Under the pieces are notes generated by a model. That model had not been told where the DNA came from. It worked only from the letters and a program-made list of their open reading frames with translations, and did not search any database. Of a stretch of 64,000 nt of DNA, positions 35,284-44,450 are shown piece by piece. The first letter of the stretch is position 1; every line of letters starts with the position of its first letter. Location of the stretch: assembly GCA_903939115.1 (NCBI GenBank), contig CAJAFV010000036.1, positions 1-64,000 of the forward strand. The letters run 5' to 3'. The position numbers and the translations under genes were made by a program. The stretch comes from an uncultured Geobacteraceae bacterium. GTDB taxonomy: Bacteria > Desulfobacterota > Desulfuromonadia > Geobacterales > Pseudopelobacteraceae.

Positions 35284-36444
35284 TCAAAAATAGAAGCTGA
35301 AATCCTTCTTCTCAAACGGAGAATCATTCAAGCATTCAATGAAGACATCTACTATAAACGGGTCGAATTGCGATCCTTTGTACTTGACAAGCTCCCGCAG
35401 TGCGGCATCTTTGTCTACCCGGTCCCGATATGAGCGGTTTGAAATCATGGCGTCGAACGCATCAGCTATGGCAACGATTCGGGCGTGAAGCGGAATCTGC
35501 TCACCTTTCAAGCGGCCCGGATACCCGGTGCCGTCCCAATGCTCGTGATGGTGAAGTATTGTCGGGACTATAAAGTCCAAGTCATTCATGCCAACGACAA
35601 AAAGAGTTCCTTTCAGTGTGTGTTCGCGTGTCAGTGTCTCCTCACTAAGATTGAGGCTGTCCGGTTTGTTGAGGACATCTTCGGCCGTATTATATTTTCC
35701 TGTGTCATGCAGCATCGCCCCCAGGTACAGGTCGCGCATTTCAATGGCGGGTAGCTTAAGCTTTAAGCCGATGCTCAGGGAGTATTCTGCAACTCTGCGC
35801 GCCTGCCCTTGAGTATAGGCGTCTTTCAGTTCCAGTGCGCCCAGCAGGGCCTGAATTACGCTGTTGAATAAGCCGGGATGCCATAGGTGTGACTGCGGAT
35901 CAGGAACTAACATCGATCTGGAAATGCCGGCGGAAGTGGTCTGACTGGTCAGGCGTGCGACTATGGCAAGCCCGAATTCGATGGAGGTTGCAGGTCCCTG
36001 GCTGGTAATGATGGTGCCGTCACTGACAACCGCAGCGTCTTCATAGATACCTCCACTCAATCTTTCAATATACGATGGATAGCAGGTAACTCTTTTTCCG
36101 CTCAGCAGTTCGGCTGCGGCAAGTACAATTGGTGCAGCGCAGATTGCGCCGATCAGCTTATTCTTCGCTGCAAACTCTTTTAATAGCGCATGAACTGAGG
36201 TGTTGGCATTTAGATTGTCAGTTCCCGGCTGTCCACCCGGGAGGACTATCATATCGAATGCGTCGGGATGTACGGTATCTATCATCGTGTCGGGAACAAC
36301 GGAAATAGCGTGGGCGCCTGAAACCGGTCCAGGCATAAGTCCGGCAATAACAACCTCAATTTCCGCCCTACGAAGTACATCTACTATTGTGAGCGCCTCA
36401 ATCTCTTCAAAACCTGCCGCCAGCGGCATCAGAACTTTTGACAT
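35284..36444 (-). CDS. DJ-1/PfpI domain fused to an HD-GYP c-di-GMP phosphodiesterase
   Basis: This 386-residue protein has two clear domains. Residues 1-168 are a DJ-1/YajL/PfpI domain: 'GFEEIEA' with the conserved Glu near residue 14, 'VLPGGQPGTDNL', and the nucleophile Cys102 in 'GAICAAP'. Residues about 190-375 are HD-GYP: 'LHDTGK' (His246, Asp247) and 'HHEHWDGTGYP' (299-309), so c-di-GMP hydrolysis is expected. DJ-1 family proteins are oxidative-stress sensors or glyoxal-handling enzymes whose Cys is easily oxidised. It starts 50 bases downstream of cheB and is probably the last gene of the operon from 42538. I do not know this fusion as a described architecture. Confidence 0.93.
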   Translation of the reverse strand: MSKVLMPLAAGFEEIEALTIVDVLRRAEIEVVIAGLMPGPVSGAHAISVVPDTMIDTVHPDAFDMIVLPGGQPGTDNLNANTSVHALLKEFAAKNKLIGAICAAPIVLAAAELLSGKRVTCYPSYIERLSGGIYEDAAVVSDGTIITSQGPATSIEFGLAIVARLTSQTTSAGISRSMLVPDPQSHLWHPGLFNSVIQALLGALELKDAYTQGQARRVAEYSLSIGLKLKLPAIEMRDLYLGAMLHDTGKYNTAEDVLNKPDSLNLSEETLTREHTLKGTLFVVGMNDLDFIVPTILHHHEHWDGTGYPGRLKGEQIPLHARIVAIADAFDAMISNRSYRDRVDKDAALRELVKYKGSQFDPFIVDVFIECLNDSPFEKKDFSFYF

Positions 36445-36493
36445 GTATCCCTCCCTGCTTTTTTATAAAATGTATAACAAGCCGGACCAACGT

Positions 36494-37084
36494 TTATGGC
36501 CTCTTCGGTACCAATCGCAACAGAATTTCCGGAAGTTCCTTCAGTCGAATCACATAATCAGCTTTCATCAATTGCAGGGCGCTTTGGGGCATAGAATCCA
36601 TTTCGGCGTCAGCCGGATCCTGGACAATCGTGACCCCGTCGCACTTTTTAATCTTCAGTAACCCTTTACTGCCGTCAGAACCAGCTCCGGTCAGGATAAC
36701 CCCGATAAGCCCGGGTCCATAAACTTCTGCTGCCGATTCAAAAAGGACATCCACCGAAGGGCGGGCGTAGTTTACCAGCGGGTCGATGGAGAGTGCCAGA
36801 GTGCCGCCCCGTTCCACCAGAAGATGGTAATTGGCCGGAGCCAGATAGACGGTTCCGGAAGTAATGCATTCCTGCTCGTCAGCCTCTTTTACCCTGATAG
36901 AGCAGAGCTCATTCAGTAACACCGCCATGCCGTCATCGGAATCCGGTGTGATGTGGGTAACGATCAGAACCGGAATCGGAAAATCGGCCGGCAGTTCCCC
37001 CAGCAGGAATTTGAGCGCAGAGACTCCGCCTGTTGAAACTCCGATAACAAGCGCCTTGAATTTTCTGCGGCTATTTCTTCGCAT
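36494..37084 (-). CDS. CheB methylesterase domain protein without receiver
   Basis: ATG 37084 is preferred (196 residues); an in-frame ATG at 37126 would overlap cheR by more. The protein is only the methylesterase domain: catalytic Ser in 'IGVSTGGV', His in 'VTHITPD' and Asp in 'TGAGSDG'. Lacking a receiver, it cannot be switched on by direct phosphorylation in the classic way, so it may be constitutive or controlled by binding. It overlaps the CheR gene by 14 bases. Confidence 0.9.
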   Translation of the reverse strand: MRRNSRRKFKALVIGVSTGGVSALKFLLGELPADFPIPVLIVTHITPDSDDGMAVLLNELCSIRVKEADEQECITSGTVYLAPANYHLLVERGGTLALSIDPLVNYARPSVDVLFESAAEVYGPGLIGVILTGAGSDGSKGLLKIKKCDGVTIVQDPADAEMDSMPQSALQLMKADYVIRLKELPEILLRLVPKRP

Positions 37085-37904
37085 AGCGTTTCCGATAGAT
37101 CTGCATTCGGGGAGCAATCGCTTCATACCGGTCAGATATAGTGCGGTGATTCAGACTCTCTTTCGTGCCGAGACAGAGAAAGCCACCCGGCATCAGACTG
37201 GTGTCAAAGAGACCGAGAACCCGCTCTTTAAGCGGCTGTTTGAAATATATCATGACATTGCGGCAGAGGATCAGATTCATCTCGCCAAAATCAGTATCAA
37301 CAGCCAGGTTGTGTGCGGCAAAGACGATATTCTCTCGCAGTGAGGGGGAAAGAATAGCATGGTTGTACCTGGCGGTGTAGTAATCTGAAAATGAACCGGT
37401 ACCGCCGGATTGCTGATAGTTTCTGGTAAAGTGCTGCATCTCCTGCAGTGGATAAATACCTTGCTGAGCCTTGTTGATTACCTCTACGTTGATATCGGTG
37501 GCATAGATGCGGAAGCGGCCTTTCAATCCCTCTTCCTGCAGGAGTATCGCCATCGAATACGCTTCTTCCCCGGTGGCACATCCGGCATGCCAGATTCTTA
37601 TGAAGGGGTAGGTTTTCAAAAATGGCACGACCTGCTCTCTGATAGCCTTAAAAAAGGAGGGATCGCGGAACATCTCTGATACATTGACCGTGATTCCCCG
37701 CAGCAATGAGTCAAGCAGGGTGCGATCCCGCAGCAGGTCAGATTGAGCAAGAGAGAGGGTTGCATAGCCGGAGCCGGAAAGCCACTGAGTCAGCCGCCGG
37801 CGGAGTGACGCCTCGGAATACTCCCTGAAGTCGTAGCCATATACCTGGAAGATCCCTTCCATTAACAGCTTTATTTCAAGATCGATGAGTTCGTCTGCGG
37901 TCAT
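37071..37904 (-). CDS. CheR-family methyltransferase
   Basis: This 277-residue protein has the full CheR layout: N-terminal helical domain (about 10-85), then 'IWHAGCATGEEAYSMAIL', 'IYATDIN' and 'LCRNVMIYF'. It should methylate Glu residues of a receptor, but no methyl-accepting protein is in the operon, so the substrate may be the sensor kinase or a distant receptor. Its ATG overlaps the stop of the hybrid kinase gene by four bases. CheR and CheB beside a large hybrid kinase is a combination known from other delta-proteobacteria. Confidence 0.92.
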   Translation of the reverse strand: MTADELIDLEIKLLMEGIFQVYGYDFREYSEASLRRRLTQWLSGSGYATLSLAQSDLLRDRTLLDSLLRGITVNVSEMFRDPSFFKAIREQVVPFLKTYPFIRIWHAGCATGEEAYSMAILLQEEGLKGRFRIYATDINVEVINKAQQGIYPLQEMQHFTRNYQQSGGTGSFSDYYTARYNHAILSPSLRENIVFAAHNLAVDTDFGEMNLILCRNVMIYFKQPLKERVLGLFDTSLMPGGFLCLGTKESLNHRTISDRYEAIAPRMQIYRKRYAKK

Positions 37905-40900
37905 ACGGTTTCTTCCGTCGAATAGAGCCAGACCCGTAATAGTGAAAATAATTTTTCCATATCAACCGGCTTTGGTATGTAGTCGCTGGCCCCGGCCTTC
38001 AAGCACTCTTCGCGATCCCCTTTCATCGCCTTGGCAGTCAGGGCGATGATTGGCAGCGAATGAAAACGTGCATCTTTTCTGATAGCGCGCATTGCCTCAT
38101 GACCGTTCATCTCAGGCATCATAATATCCATTAGCACCAGATCAATATCCGGGAACTCATCCAGTCGTTTCAGCGCCTCGTGCCCGTTCTCCGCCTCTAG
38201 AATGATCATATCCTTTTCTGAAAGCGCGCTGGAGAGCGAGAATATATTGCGCATGTCGTCATCAACGATCAGGACCTTTTTGCCCGCCAGCATAGCCTCT
38301 TTGTCGAGCGAGGAACGAATCATGCGCTGTTTGTTCGGGGTAAGCGATGTTTCAACCAGATGCAGGAACAGTGTTACTTCGTTCAGGAGCCGTTCGGGAC
38401 TTTTAGCACCTTTGATGATGATACTTTCGGCGTAATAATGCAGTCGTTTCTCATCTTCATGAGTCAATTCGCGACCGGTATGGATGATGACCGGAATGCG
38501 CCGCTCAGGGTCGAGCTTTTTCAACTCTTCCAGTAACTCAAAAGCGCCCATGTCGGCTAAGCCGAGATCAAGCACAATGCAGTCAAATTGTTCGCTGGAG
38601 AGGGATGAAATAGCTTCGGCACCACTGCCCGCGATAGATATAGTCACCTCTCTCTCTTCCAGCAGGGATACCAGCGCAGCGGACTGGACCTGATCATCTT
38701 CAACAATCAGCAGTTTTTTCATACTCTTGTCAATGGCAGACTCCAGGGTGCCAAAGACGGTGTCCATCTGTTCACCGCTTACCGGTTTGGTAATAAAGCC
38801 GACTGCCCCCATGCTCATCGCCTTTTGGCGCTCATTCAGGCAGGTGACAAAATGCACCGGAATATGGCGAGTTACCGGGTTATCCTTTAAGTAACGCATG
38901 ACACCCCAGCCATCAATATACGGCAGCATGACATCAAGTATTATTGCACTGGGGCGGTAATTCTCTGCCATGGCAATGCCGCTTTCACCGTCGGCGGCAA
39001 CAAGAGCGGAGAAAGCACGATCGCGGACCATTTTGACAAGTATTTCGGCAAAGGTAAGATCATCTTCGATAATAAGGATACTCTTACCATCTTCCCGTAA
39101 ATGCTCACGGTCGTCAGGAATTGGCACCGGGGTCTGGTCAGGTGATTTGCTTTTTGTAGCAGCTGCGGAGGTGTTATCCGGACTTACTGGGTGTGTCAGA
39201 ACAGACGGCACAGCCGTTTTCCCAGCATCTGAATTGAGGGGACAGATCCCCTTAGTCGGTAGATACAGGGTGAAAACACTTCCCTTGCCCGTCTCGCTGG
39301 TTAAAAAAATTTCTCCACCCATAGAACGGGCGAGCTGGCGTGAGATGGAAAGCCCCAGTCCGGTGCCGCCATAGGTCCGACTGGTGCTGCCGTCAGCCTG
39401 TTGGAAGGCGTTGAAAACAAGTAACTGCTTGTCAGCACGGATACCGATACCGGTGTCTGTTACGACAAAGGCCACTGCTTCTGTTTTTAGCGGGTTTTCT
39501 CTGCTTTCCGGAGTATACGCCCGCAGCGAAACCGAACCTTCTCTGGTGAATTTACAGGCGTTGGAGAGCAGGTTCTTAAGAATCTGCTCAGTTCTCTGGA
39601 CATCAGTGGTAATAGTCTCCGGCATTGATTCGTCAAGCAACACCGTTAGCTCAATCCCCTTGTCAGCGGCGATAGGGGCAAAAACAGCCTGAAGCTGAAG
39701 AAAAAATTCCGGCAGGATCAATTCTTCATAGTGGAATTCCATTTTACCTGACTCTATTTTGGAGAGATCCAGGATGTCATTTATCAAGTGAAGCAGATCG
39801 TGTCCCGCTCCGTTAATAGTGGCGGCAAACTCCACCTGCTTGTTCGTCAGGTTCCCTTCCCGGTTATCTTTCAGCAGGCTGGAGAGGATCATCAAACTAT
39901 TAAGAGGTGTGCGCAGTTCATGCGACATATTTGCAAGGAATTCAGATTTATAGGTACTGACTCGCTCCAGTTCATCGGCTTTGCGCTGCAGTTCAATGCT
40001 GGTTTCCACAACTTCGCGGTTTTTGGCGCGGATCTCTTCGCGCTGATGCTCAAGCATCTGGGAACGCTCTTCCAGCTCTTCATTAGTCTGCTGCAGCTCT
40101 TCCTGCTGGACACGCAGCTCTTCCGTTTGGGCCTGGGTCTGCTCCAGCAGTTCGTTGACGTGCTGCCGTGCCTTGGTGACGTGCAGCGCTATGGCAAGAG
40201 ATTCCATAATCTGTTTCAAAAAATCCAAATCATCTTCGCCAAAGGTGGTGAAAGAACCAATTTCAAGAAGTCCTACCAGTAAACCGTTATGCAGGAGCGG
40301 AAGAGCAATAATATTTGCGGGTTCGGCCTCACCGAGGCCTGAGCTGATACGGAGATAGTCGGGAGGAATCTCACGCAGGGTAATCATTCTTTTTTCCAAA
40401 GCGGCTTGTCCGGCAACTCCTTCTCCGAGGGAGATATATTCAACCTGGCGTCTGCGCTCTGTTAATGCATAGCTGGCGACTCTCTGAAGCCTGGCTTCCA
40501 CCTCATCAAAGACGTAAAAAACGCCGACCCCGGCTCCAAGATATTCAGTCAGAAACGCAAGCACTTGTTCTGTTAATTCCGAAATAGACTTATCGCCACG
40601 AAAAATGGCATTGAGCTCACTTTGACCGCTTTTATACCAGTCTTGCAGAGCCCGCTGTTCGCTGTTATGTCGCAGCGAGTTGGTCATCTTGATAAAAGCC
40701 AGATCTAATGAGTGTTGAAACCGGTTCATACCATCTATAGCCTTTAACAACATCCCTGTTTCATCATCACTGAACCGATCCGTGTCTAATTTCAACGGTT
40801 CAGTAACGGTAACCTCCCTGTTCAGGTCGCCTCCGGCAATAGCTTCGACGAGCTCCACTTTTTTTCTCTCTCCCTCATGCAGAGATTGAATGGCGTCAAG

Positions 40901-41566
40901 TACCTGGTGTAATGGCCTGGTGATGCTGCCGGTAATCACCATGGCCATAATTGCCGCAAGCAGCGAGGCAGATAAAGTTAATGCTAATATAAACGTGCTG
41001 GTTGTTTTTGAAGTCGCAACGTTTTCATCTGAGAGACGTTTGGCGGATCTCGTCAAATAATCCGACAGGGCACTGATGTGCTCGATCATTGTCCTTTCAG
41101 TTTCGTAAGCATCATGCAAAATGTATTGCGCGGCCTGGTCATCTTTATTCTGCTTGGCCAGTTCAATGGTTTTTTCCAGGAGTGGACCATAGTTTTTGCG
41201 GGTTTCCATAAAGTCGTTAAATAATTTTGTCGCTTCAGCATCGGGGAGAGCTTTTTGTAAATCATCGGCTGCCTTGCCGGCGGCCTCTCGATACTTCCAG
41301 ATCATTTTTTCCCGCTGTTCGATCTCCCGAGGCTTGTTTTCGAGTATGATCTCGCGAACGTTGGAACGTACCCGCTGAAAATTTGAGCTGACAGTGCCAA
41401 CTTTTTCGAGCGCGACAACACCCTTTTCGTAGAGCCTTTTGTTGGCATCAACAAGCTTGTTGATCTGGAAATAGCTGAATATTCCGGTGGCCAGAGCCAT
41501 AAAAACAACCAGAGAAAAGCCGAGAATCAGCTTGCCCCTGATTTTTAGATTGGCGTAAAAACTCAT
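37901..41566 (-). CDS. membrane hybrid histidine kinase with GAF and three receiver domains
   Basis: This 1221-residue kinase has TM1 (about 12-32), a helical periplasmic sensor (about 35-185), TM2 (about 190-212) and HAMP. A GAF domain (about 325-465) and a coiled coil with 'QQTNEELEERS' follow. The phosphorylated His is His549 in 'ANMSHELRTP'. The ATPase domain (about 650-775) has 'NLLSNACKFT' and 'GTGLGLSI'. Three receivers follow: about 828-945 ('ILDVMLPYIDG'), 950-1070 ('VLDLGLADMGA', where the usual Pro after the Asp is replaced) and 1092-1215 ('LMDIMMPEMNG'). No HPt is fused. It probably signals to the cyclase and the CheB/CheR pair. Confidence 0.95.
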   Translation of the reverse strand: MSFYANLKIRGKLILGFSLVVFMALATGIFSYFQINKLVDANKRLYEKGVVALEKVGTVSSNFQRVRSNVREIILENKPREIEQREKMIWKYREAAGKAADDLQKALPDAEATKLFNDFMETRKNYGPLLEKTIELAKQNKDDQAAQYILHDAYETERTMIEHISALSDYLTRSAKRLSDENVATSKTTSTFILALTLSASLLAAIMAMVITGSITRPLHQVLDAIQSLHEGERKKVELVEAIAGGDLNREVTVTEPLKLDTDRFSDDETGMLLKAIDGMNRFQHSLDLAFIKMTNSLRHNSEQRALQDWYKSGQSELNAIFRGDKSISELTEQVLAFLTEYLGAGVGVFYVFDEVEARLQRVASYALTERRRQVEYISLGEGVAGQAALEKRMITLREIPPDYLRISSGLGEAEPANIIALPLLHNGLLVGLLEIGSFTTFGEDDLDFLKQIMESLAIALHVTKARQHVNELLEQTQAQTEELRVQQEELQQTNEELEERSQMLEHQREEIRAKNREVVETSIELQRKADELERVSTYKSEFLANMSHELRTPLNSLMILSSLLKDNREGNLTNKQVEFAATINGAGHDLLHLINDILDLSKIESGKMEFHYEELILPEFFLQLQAVFAPIAADKGIELTVLLDESMPETITTDVQRTEQILKNLLSNACKFTREGSVSLRAYTPESRENPLKTEAVAFVVTDTGIGIRADKQLLVFNAFQQADGSTSRTYGGTGLGLSISRQLARSMGGEIFLTSETGKGSVFTLYLPTKGICPLNSDAGKTAVPSVLTHPVSPDNTSAAATKSKSPDQTPVPIPDDREHLREDGKSILIIEDDLTFAEILVKMVRDRAFSALVAADGESGIAMAENYRPSAIILDVMLPYIDGWGVMRYLKDNPVTRHIPVHFVTCLNERQKAMSMGAVGFITKPVSGEQMDTVFGTLESAIDKSMKKLLIVEDDQVQSAALVSLLEEREVTISIAGSGAEAISSLSSEQFDCIVLDLGLADMGAFELLEELKKLDPERRIPVIIHTGRELTHEDEKRLHYYAESIIIKGAKSPERLLNEVTLFLHLVETSLTPNKQRMIRSSLDKEAMLAGKKVLIVDDDMRNIFSLSSALSEKDMIILEAENGHEALKRLDEFPDIDLVLMDIMMPEMNGHEAMRAIRKDARFHSLPIIALTAKAMKGDREECLKAGASDYIPKPVDMEKLFSLLRVWLYSTEETV

Positions 41567-41578
41567 TCTCAGTTCCCC

Positions 41579-42538
41579 TTATTCCACAACTACCCGGTTG
41601 CGTCCTTCACGCTTGGCACGATACAGGGCGGCGTCTGCCCGACTGATCAAGGTATCCGCGTCATCACTCTCATGTAGCTGGACCACGCCAAAACTGGCCG
41701 ATAAAACTATCGCAGTGGCGCGGTCAGACTGTTGTTCAAAGGCGGCCCGTATGCGTTCAGCGAGAGCTGCCGCTGCGTCCCCGGGTGTGTGCGGCAGAAT
41801 AATTATGAACTCTTCACCGCCCCATCGGGCGGCAACATCCTCTGCCCGCATCATGTCCCGTAACAGGTCGGCAAATGTTTTCAGCACCAAGTCACCGGCA
41901 CTGTGCCCATAGGTGTCATTCACTTTTTTAAAATGGTCAAGATCGATCATAATCATGGAAAGATGGTATGAGTGGCGGCGTGCTGCGCTTATTGCTGCAG
42001 ATAAACGATCATTAAAGTAACGGCGATTATAGAGCTCGGTCAATTCATCAGTAGCGGCCAGGTGTGAAATGGTCGCGTTCGCCTCCTTCAGTTCCGAAGT
42101 GCGCTCTTCGACAAGCTGCTCAAGATTACTGTAAAATCTTTCTATCACTTTACGCTGCAGGTATAACTCTCGAAAGACTTTAACCTTGCTGCGCAGAATT
42201 ATCGGTTCAAACGGTTTAATCAGGTAATCAACCGCCCCGGTTTCATACCCTTCAATCTGACTTAAGAGATCCTTCATTCCGGCAGTAACAAAAATTATCG
42301 GGAAATGATTTGTTTTTGGATTTGAGCGGATAAGACGGGCTACTTCGAAACCGTTCATACCTGGCATCTGGACATCGAGAAGAATCAACGCTAAATCATG
42401 TTTAAGTGAAAGCCGCAATGCGTCATTTCCTGATGAGGCGGTAATGACGTCAAAACCCATGTCGGCAATAACCGCTTCAAGGGCCATGATATTTTGCGGC
42501 AGATCATCGACAACAAGTATCGGGACTTTTTCAGTCAT
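41579..42538 (-). CDS. receiver-GGDEF response regulator diguanylate cyclase
   Basis: The 319-residue protein has a receiver (about 5-120; 'VVDDLPQN', 'ILLDVQMPGMNG', 'LIKPF') joined by a helix to a GGDEF domain with active-site 'GGEEF' and inhibitory-site 'RAED' five residues ahead. It resembles the PleD/WspR-type activated cyclases. It is the first gene of the operon, 12 bases before the hybrid kinase, and thus probably its direct phosphorylation target. The operon ends with an HD-GYP enzyme, so synthesis and breakdown of c-di-GMP are encoded together. Confidence 0.95.
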   Translation of the reverse strand: MTEKVPILVVDDLPQNIMALEAVIADMGFDVITASSGNDALRLSLKHDLALILLDVQMPGMNGFEVARLIRSNPKTNHFPIIFVTAGMKDLLSQIEGYETGAVDYLIKPFEPIILRSKVKVFRELYLQRKVIERFYSNLEQLVEERTSELKEANATISHLAATDELTELYNRRYFNDRLSAAISAARRHSYHLSMIMIDLDHFKKVNDTYGHSAGDLVLKTFADLLRDMMRAEDVAARWGGEEFIIILPHTPGDAAAALAERIRAAFEQQSDRATAIVLSASFGVVQLHESDDADTLISRADAALYRAKREGRNRVVVE

Positions 42539-42643
42539 ACTCGTTCCTCACACTATCAGGTGGTTATGACATCAGTAGTTACCACGGCCTGACCATCATT
42601 CTCAGGTATTTGAGCATCTTACCAGATATTCACGGAAGTTCAA

Positions 42644-43891
42644 TCAGCGATTGCCGCCGGCCATTTTACTGCTTTCCGGAGTTCTGCGCAACATCCACAT
42701 AAATACCGGACCTGCTAAGCCGCCAATGCCGATACAGGCGAACGCAATCCCCCATTCAGAGTGGATTCCGGGAAGTATCTGCCAATCGCGGAATGTGTCC
42801 AGAGCCCAGCCGAAAACGGTCGGAGATATCATACCCATTGAATACCCGATCAGAGATTGCAGCCCCATGGCTGCGCCAAGATAGCCGGGGGCAACAAGCT
42901 CGGTTAAGCCGGTTGAAAAAACAGGGGATTCTGCGACAACCAGATATCCGTAGACGAGGCCGATTGCCAGCGTAAGTGGAAGGCTGGTGTTGATCAGCCA
43001 GCCAAAAGTGAAGGAGAGGGAGGCGCTGGAAAACATGACGGCAGTAATAGTCGCTGTGCGGCCAAAACGGTCGGAGAGAGTTCCGGTAATAGCGGTTGAA
43101 AATGCGCCGATTCCGATAAGAACGGCGGCGATGGCAGAGGCGAGGCCGGTGGCCCGGGTCGTTTCAAATCCCCATCCGATGAGCGCTGAAGAGAAAAAAG
43201 GTGCCAGCCAGCTGCGCATGCCGTACATCTCCCACATATGAGCACCATAGCCGAGAATAATCAGCAGGGCAGGGCGGTTTTTGAGAACCTCCCCGGTATA
43301 GCCGGCCTCACTGCTGGTACGGAGAGGAGGCCGATAGCCGGCAAAGAGTGGGAATGAGAGCAGTGCACCAACGCAAACAGCGATAGAACAGATTATGAAG
43401 GCGATTCTCCAGCCGTAGATTCCGGTCAGCCAACCGGTTACTGCCAGAGAAAATGAACCGCCGAGTACCAGTGAGCCGACATAAATTCCGATGGCTTTGC
43501 CCCGTTTACCCGGATCAAATCGCTCTGCCACGAGCTTGAGCCCTGGCATATAAGTGCCGCCCATGCCGATGCCGGTCACCGCACGAAAGAGCATGCCGCT
43601 GTAAAAATCATGCGCATAGAGGGCAAACAGGAGGTTGCCGGCAGCCGAACAGAAAGCGGCGGTGATGAAGATATGTTTAATATTTATTCGGTCTGAAAGG
43701 ATGCTGAGGAGTACGCCAGAGGCGATATAGCCGAGTTGGTAGACCGAAAAGATCATGCCGGCCCGGGTATTGTTCATGCCCCATTCAAGGCGCAGGAGGG
43801 GAAGAACGGCGGAGTAGTTTATAAATACCAGCATGATGAAAAGTTGACAGCAACAGAGAAGTATCAACCAGCGGGTATTTGAGCGGATCAT
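42644..43891 (-). CDS. MFS transporter
   Basis: This 415-residue membrane protein has about twelve hydrophobic helices in two halves with the MFS loop motifs 'LSDRINIKH' (after TM2) and 'LSDRFGRTA' (after TM8). 'RAVTGIGMGGTYMPGLKL' in TM4 is like those of cyanate/nitrate-type or sugar-acid carriers. The substrate is not predictable. It starts inside the end of the epimerase gene (ATGA overlap), so the two are translated together. Confidence 0.9.
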   Translation of the reverse strand: MIRSNTRWLILLCCCQLFIMLVFINYSAVLPLLRLEWGMNNTRAGMIFSVYQLGYIASGVLLSILSDRINIKHIFITAAFCSAAGNLLFALYAHDFYSGMLFRAVTGIGMGGTYMPGLKLVAERFDPGKRGKAIGIYVGSLVLGGSFSLAVTGWLTGIYGWRIAFIICSIAVCVGALLSFPLFAGYRPPLRTSSEAGYTGEVLKNRPALLIILGYGAHMWEMYGMRSWLAPFFSSALIGWGFETTRATGLASAIAAVLIGIGAFSTAITGTLSDRFGRTATITAVMFSSASLSFTFGWLINTSLPLTLAIGLVYGYLVVAESPVFSTGLTELVAPGYLGAAMGLQSLIGYSMGMISPTVFGWALDTFRDWQILPGIHSEWGIAFACIGIGGLAGPVFMWMLRRTPESSKMAGGNR

Positions 43892-44433
43892 GGGAACAGG
43901 TCGGCGTCCTTGAATAGCCGGCCCCGGCTATCTTTAGCAGAAACATTCGGCGCTGTTGCCAATGGCCACTGAACTGCCAGGTCAGGATCATCCCAGGCGA
44001 TACAGCGTTCATGTTCCGGGGCGTAATATTCGGTAGTGAGGTAGAGAAATTCTGCAACGTCGGAAGTTACGCAGAAGCCATGGGCAAAGCCGGGCGGTAT
44101 CCACATCTGGCGTTTGTTCTCTGCGGAAAGCAGTGTTCCGAACCACTGACCGAACGTCGGTGAACTCCGGCGAATGTCTACCGCGACATCGAAGACCTCA
44201 CCCGTTGTGACCCGTACCAGTTTTCCCTGCGGTTGCTGTATCTGATAATGCAATCCTCTGAGAACGCCGCCGGCAGAGCGGGAGTGATTATGCTGCACAA
44301 AGTGGAGGTCGATTCCGGTCAGTTCACGCCAGCGCTGCTCATTGAAACTTTCAAAAAAGAATCCGCGCTCATCACCGAATACGGTGGGCTCAATTATCAG
44401 GACATCGGGGATGGTTGTGGGGAAAATCTGCAT
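43888..44433 (-). CDS. rfbC: dTDP-4-dehydrorhamnose 3,5-epimerase
   Basis: The 181-residue protein is complete and typical of RfbC/RmlC: 'RGLHYQ' with catalytic His62, 'PPGFAHGF', and 'YYAPEHERCIAWDDP' near the C-terminus carrying the conserved Tyr. It would epimerise C3 and C5 of dTDP-4-keto-6-deoxyglucose on the way to dTDP-rhamnose. The other rhamnose genes (rfbA, B, D) are not in the window. Coupling to an MFS transporter by overlap is unusual for this gene. Confidence 0.93.
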   Translation of the reverse strand: MQIFPTTIPDVLIIEPTVFGDERGFFFESFNEQRWRELTGIDLHFVQHNHSRSAGGVLRGLHYQIQQPQGKLVRVTTGEVFDVAVDIRRSSPTFGQWFGTLLSAENKRQMWIPPGFAHGFCVTSDVAEFLYLTTEYYAPEHERCIAWDDPDLAVQWPLATAPNVSAKDSRGRLFKDADLFP

Positions 44434-44450
44434 GCAAAACTCCGGGTTTA

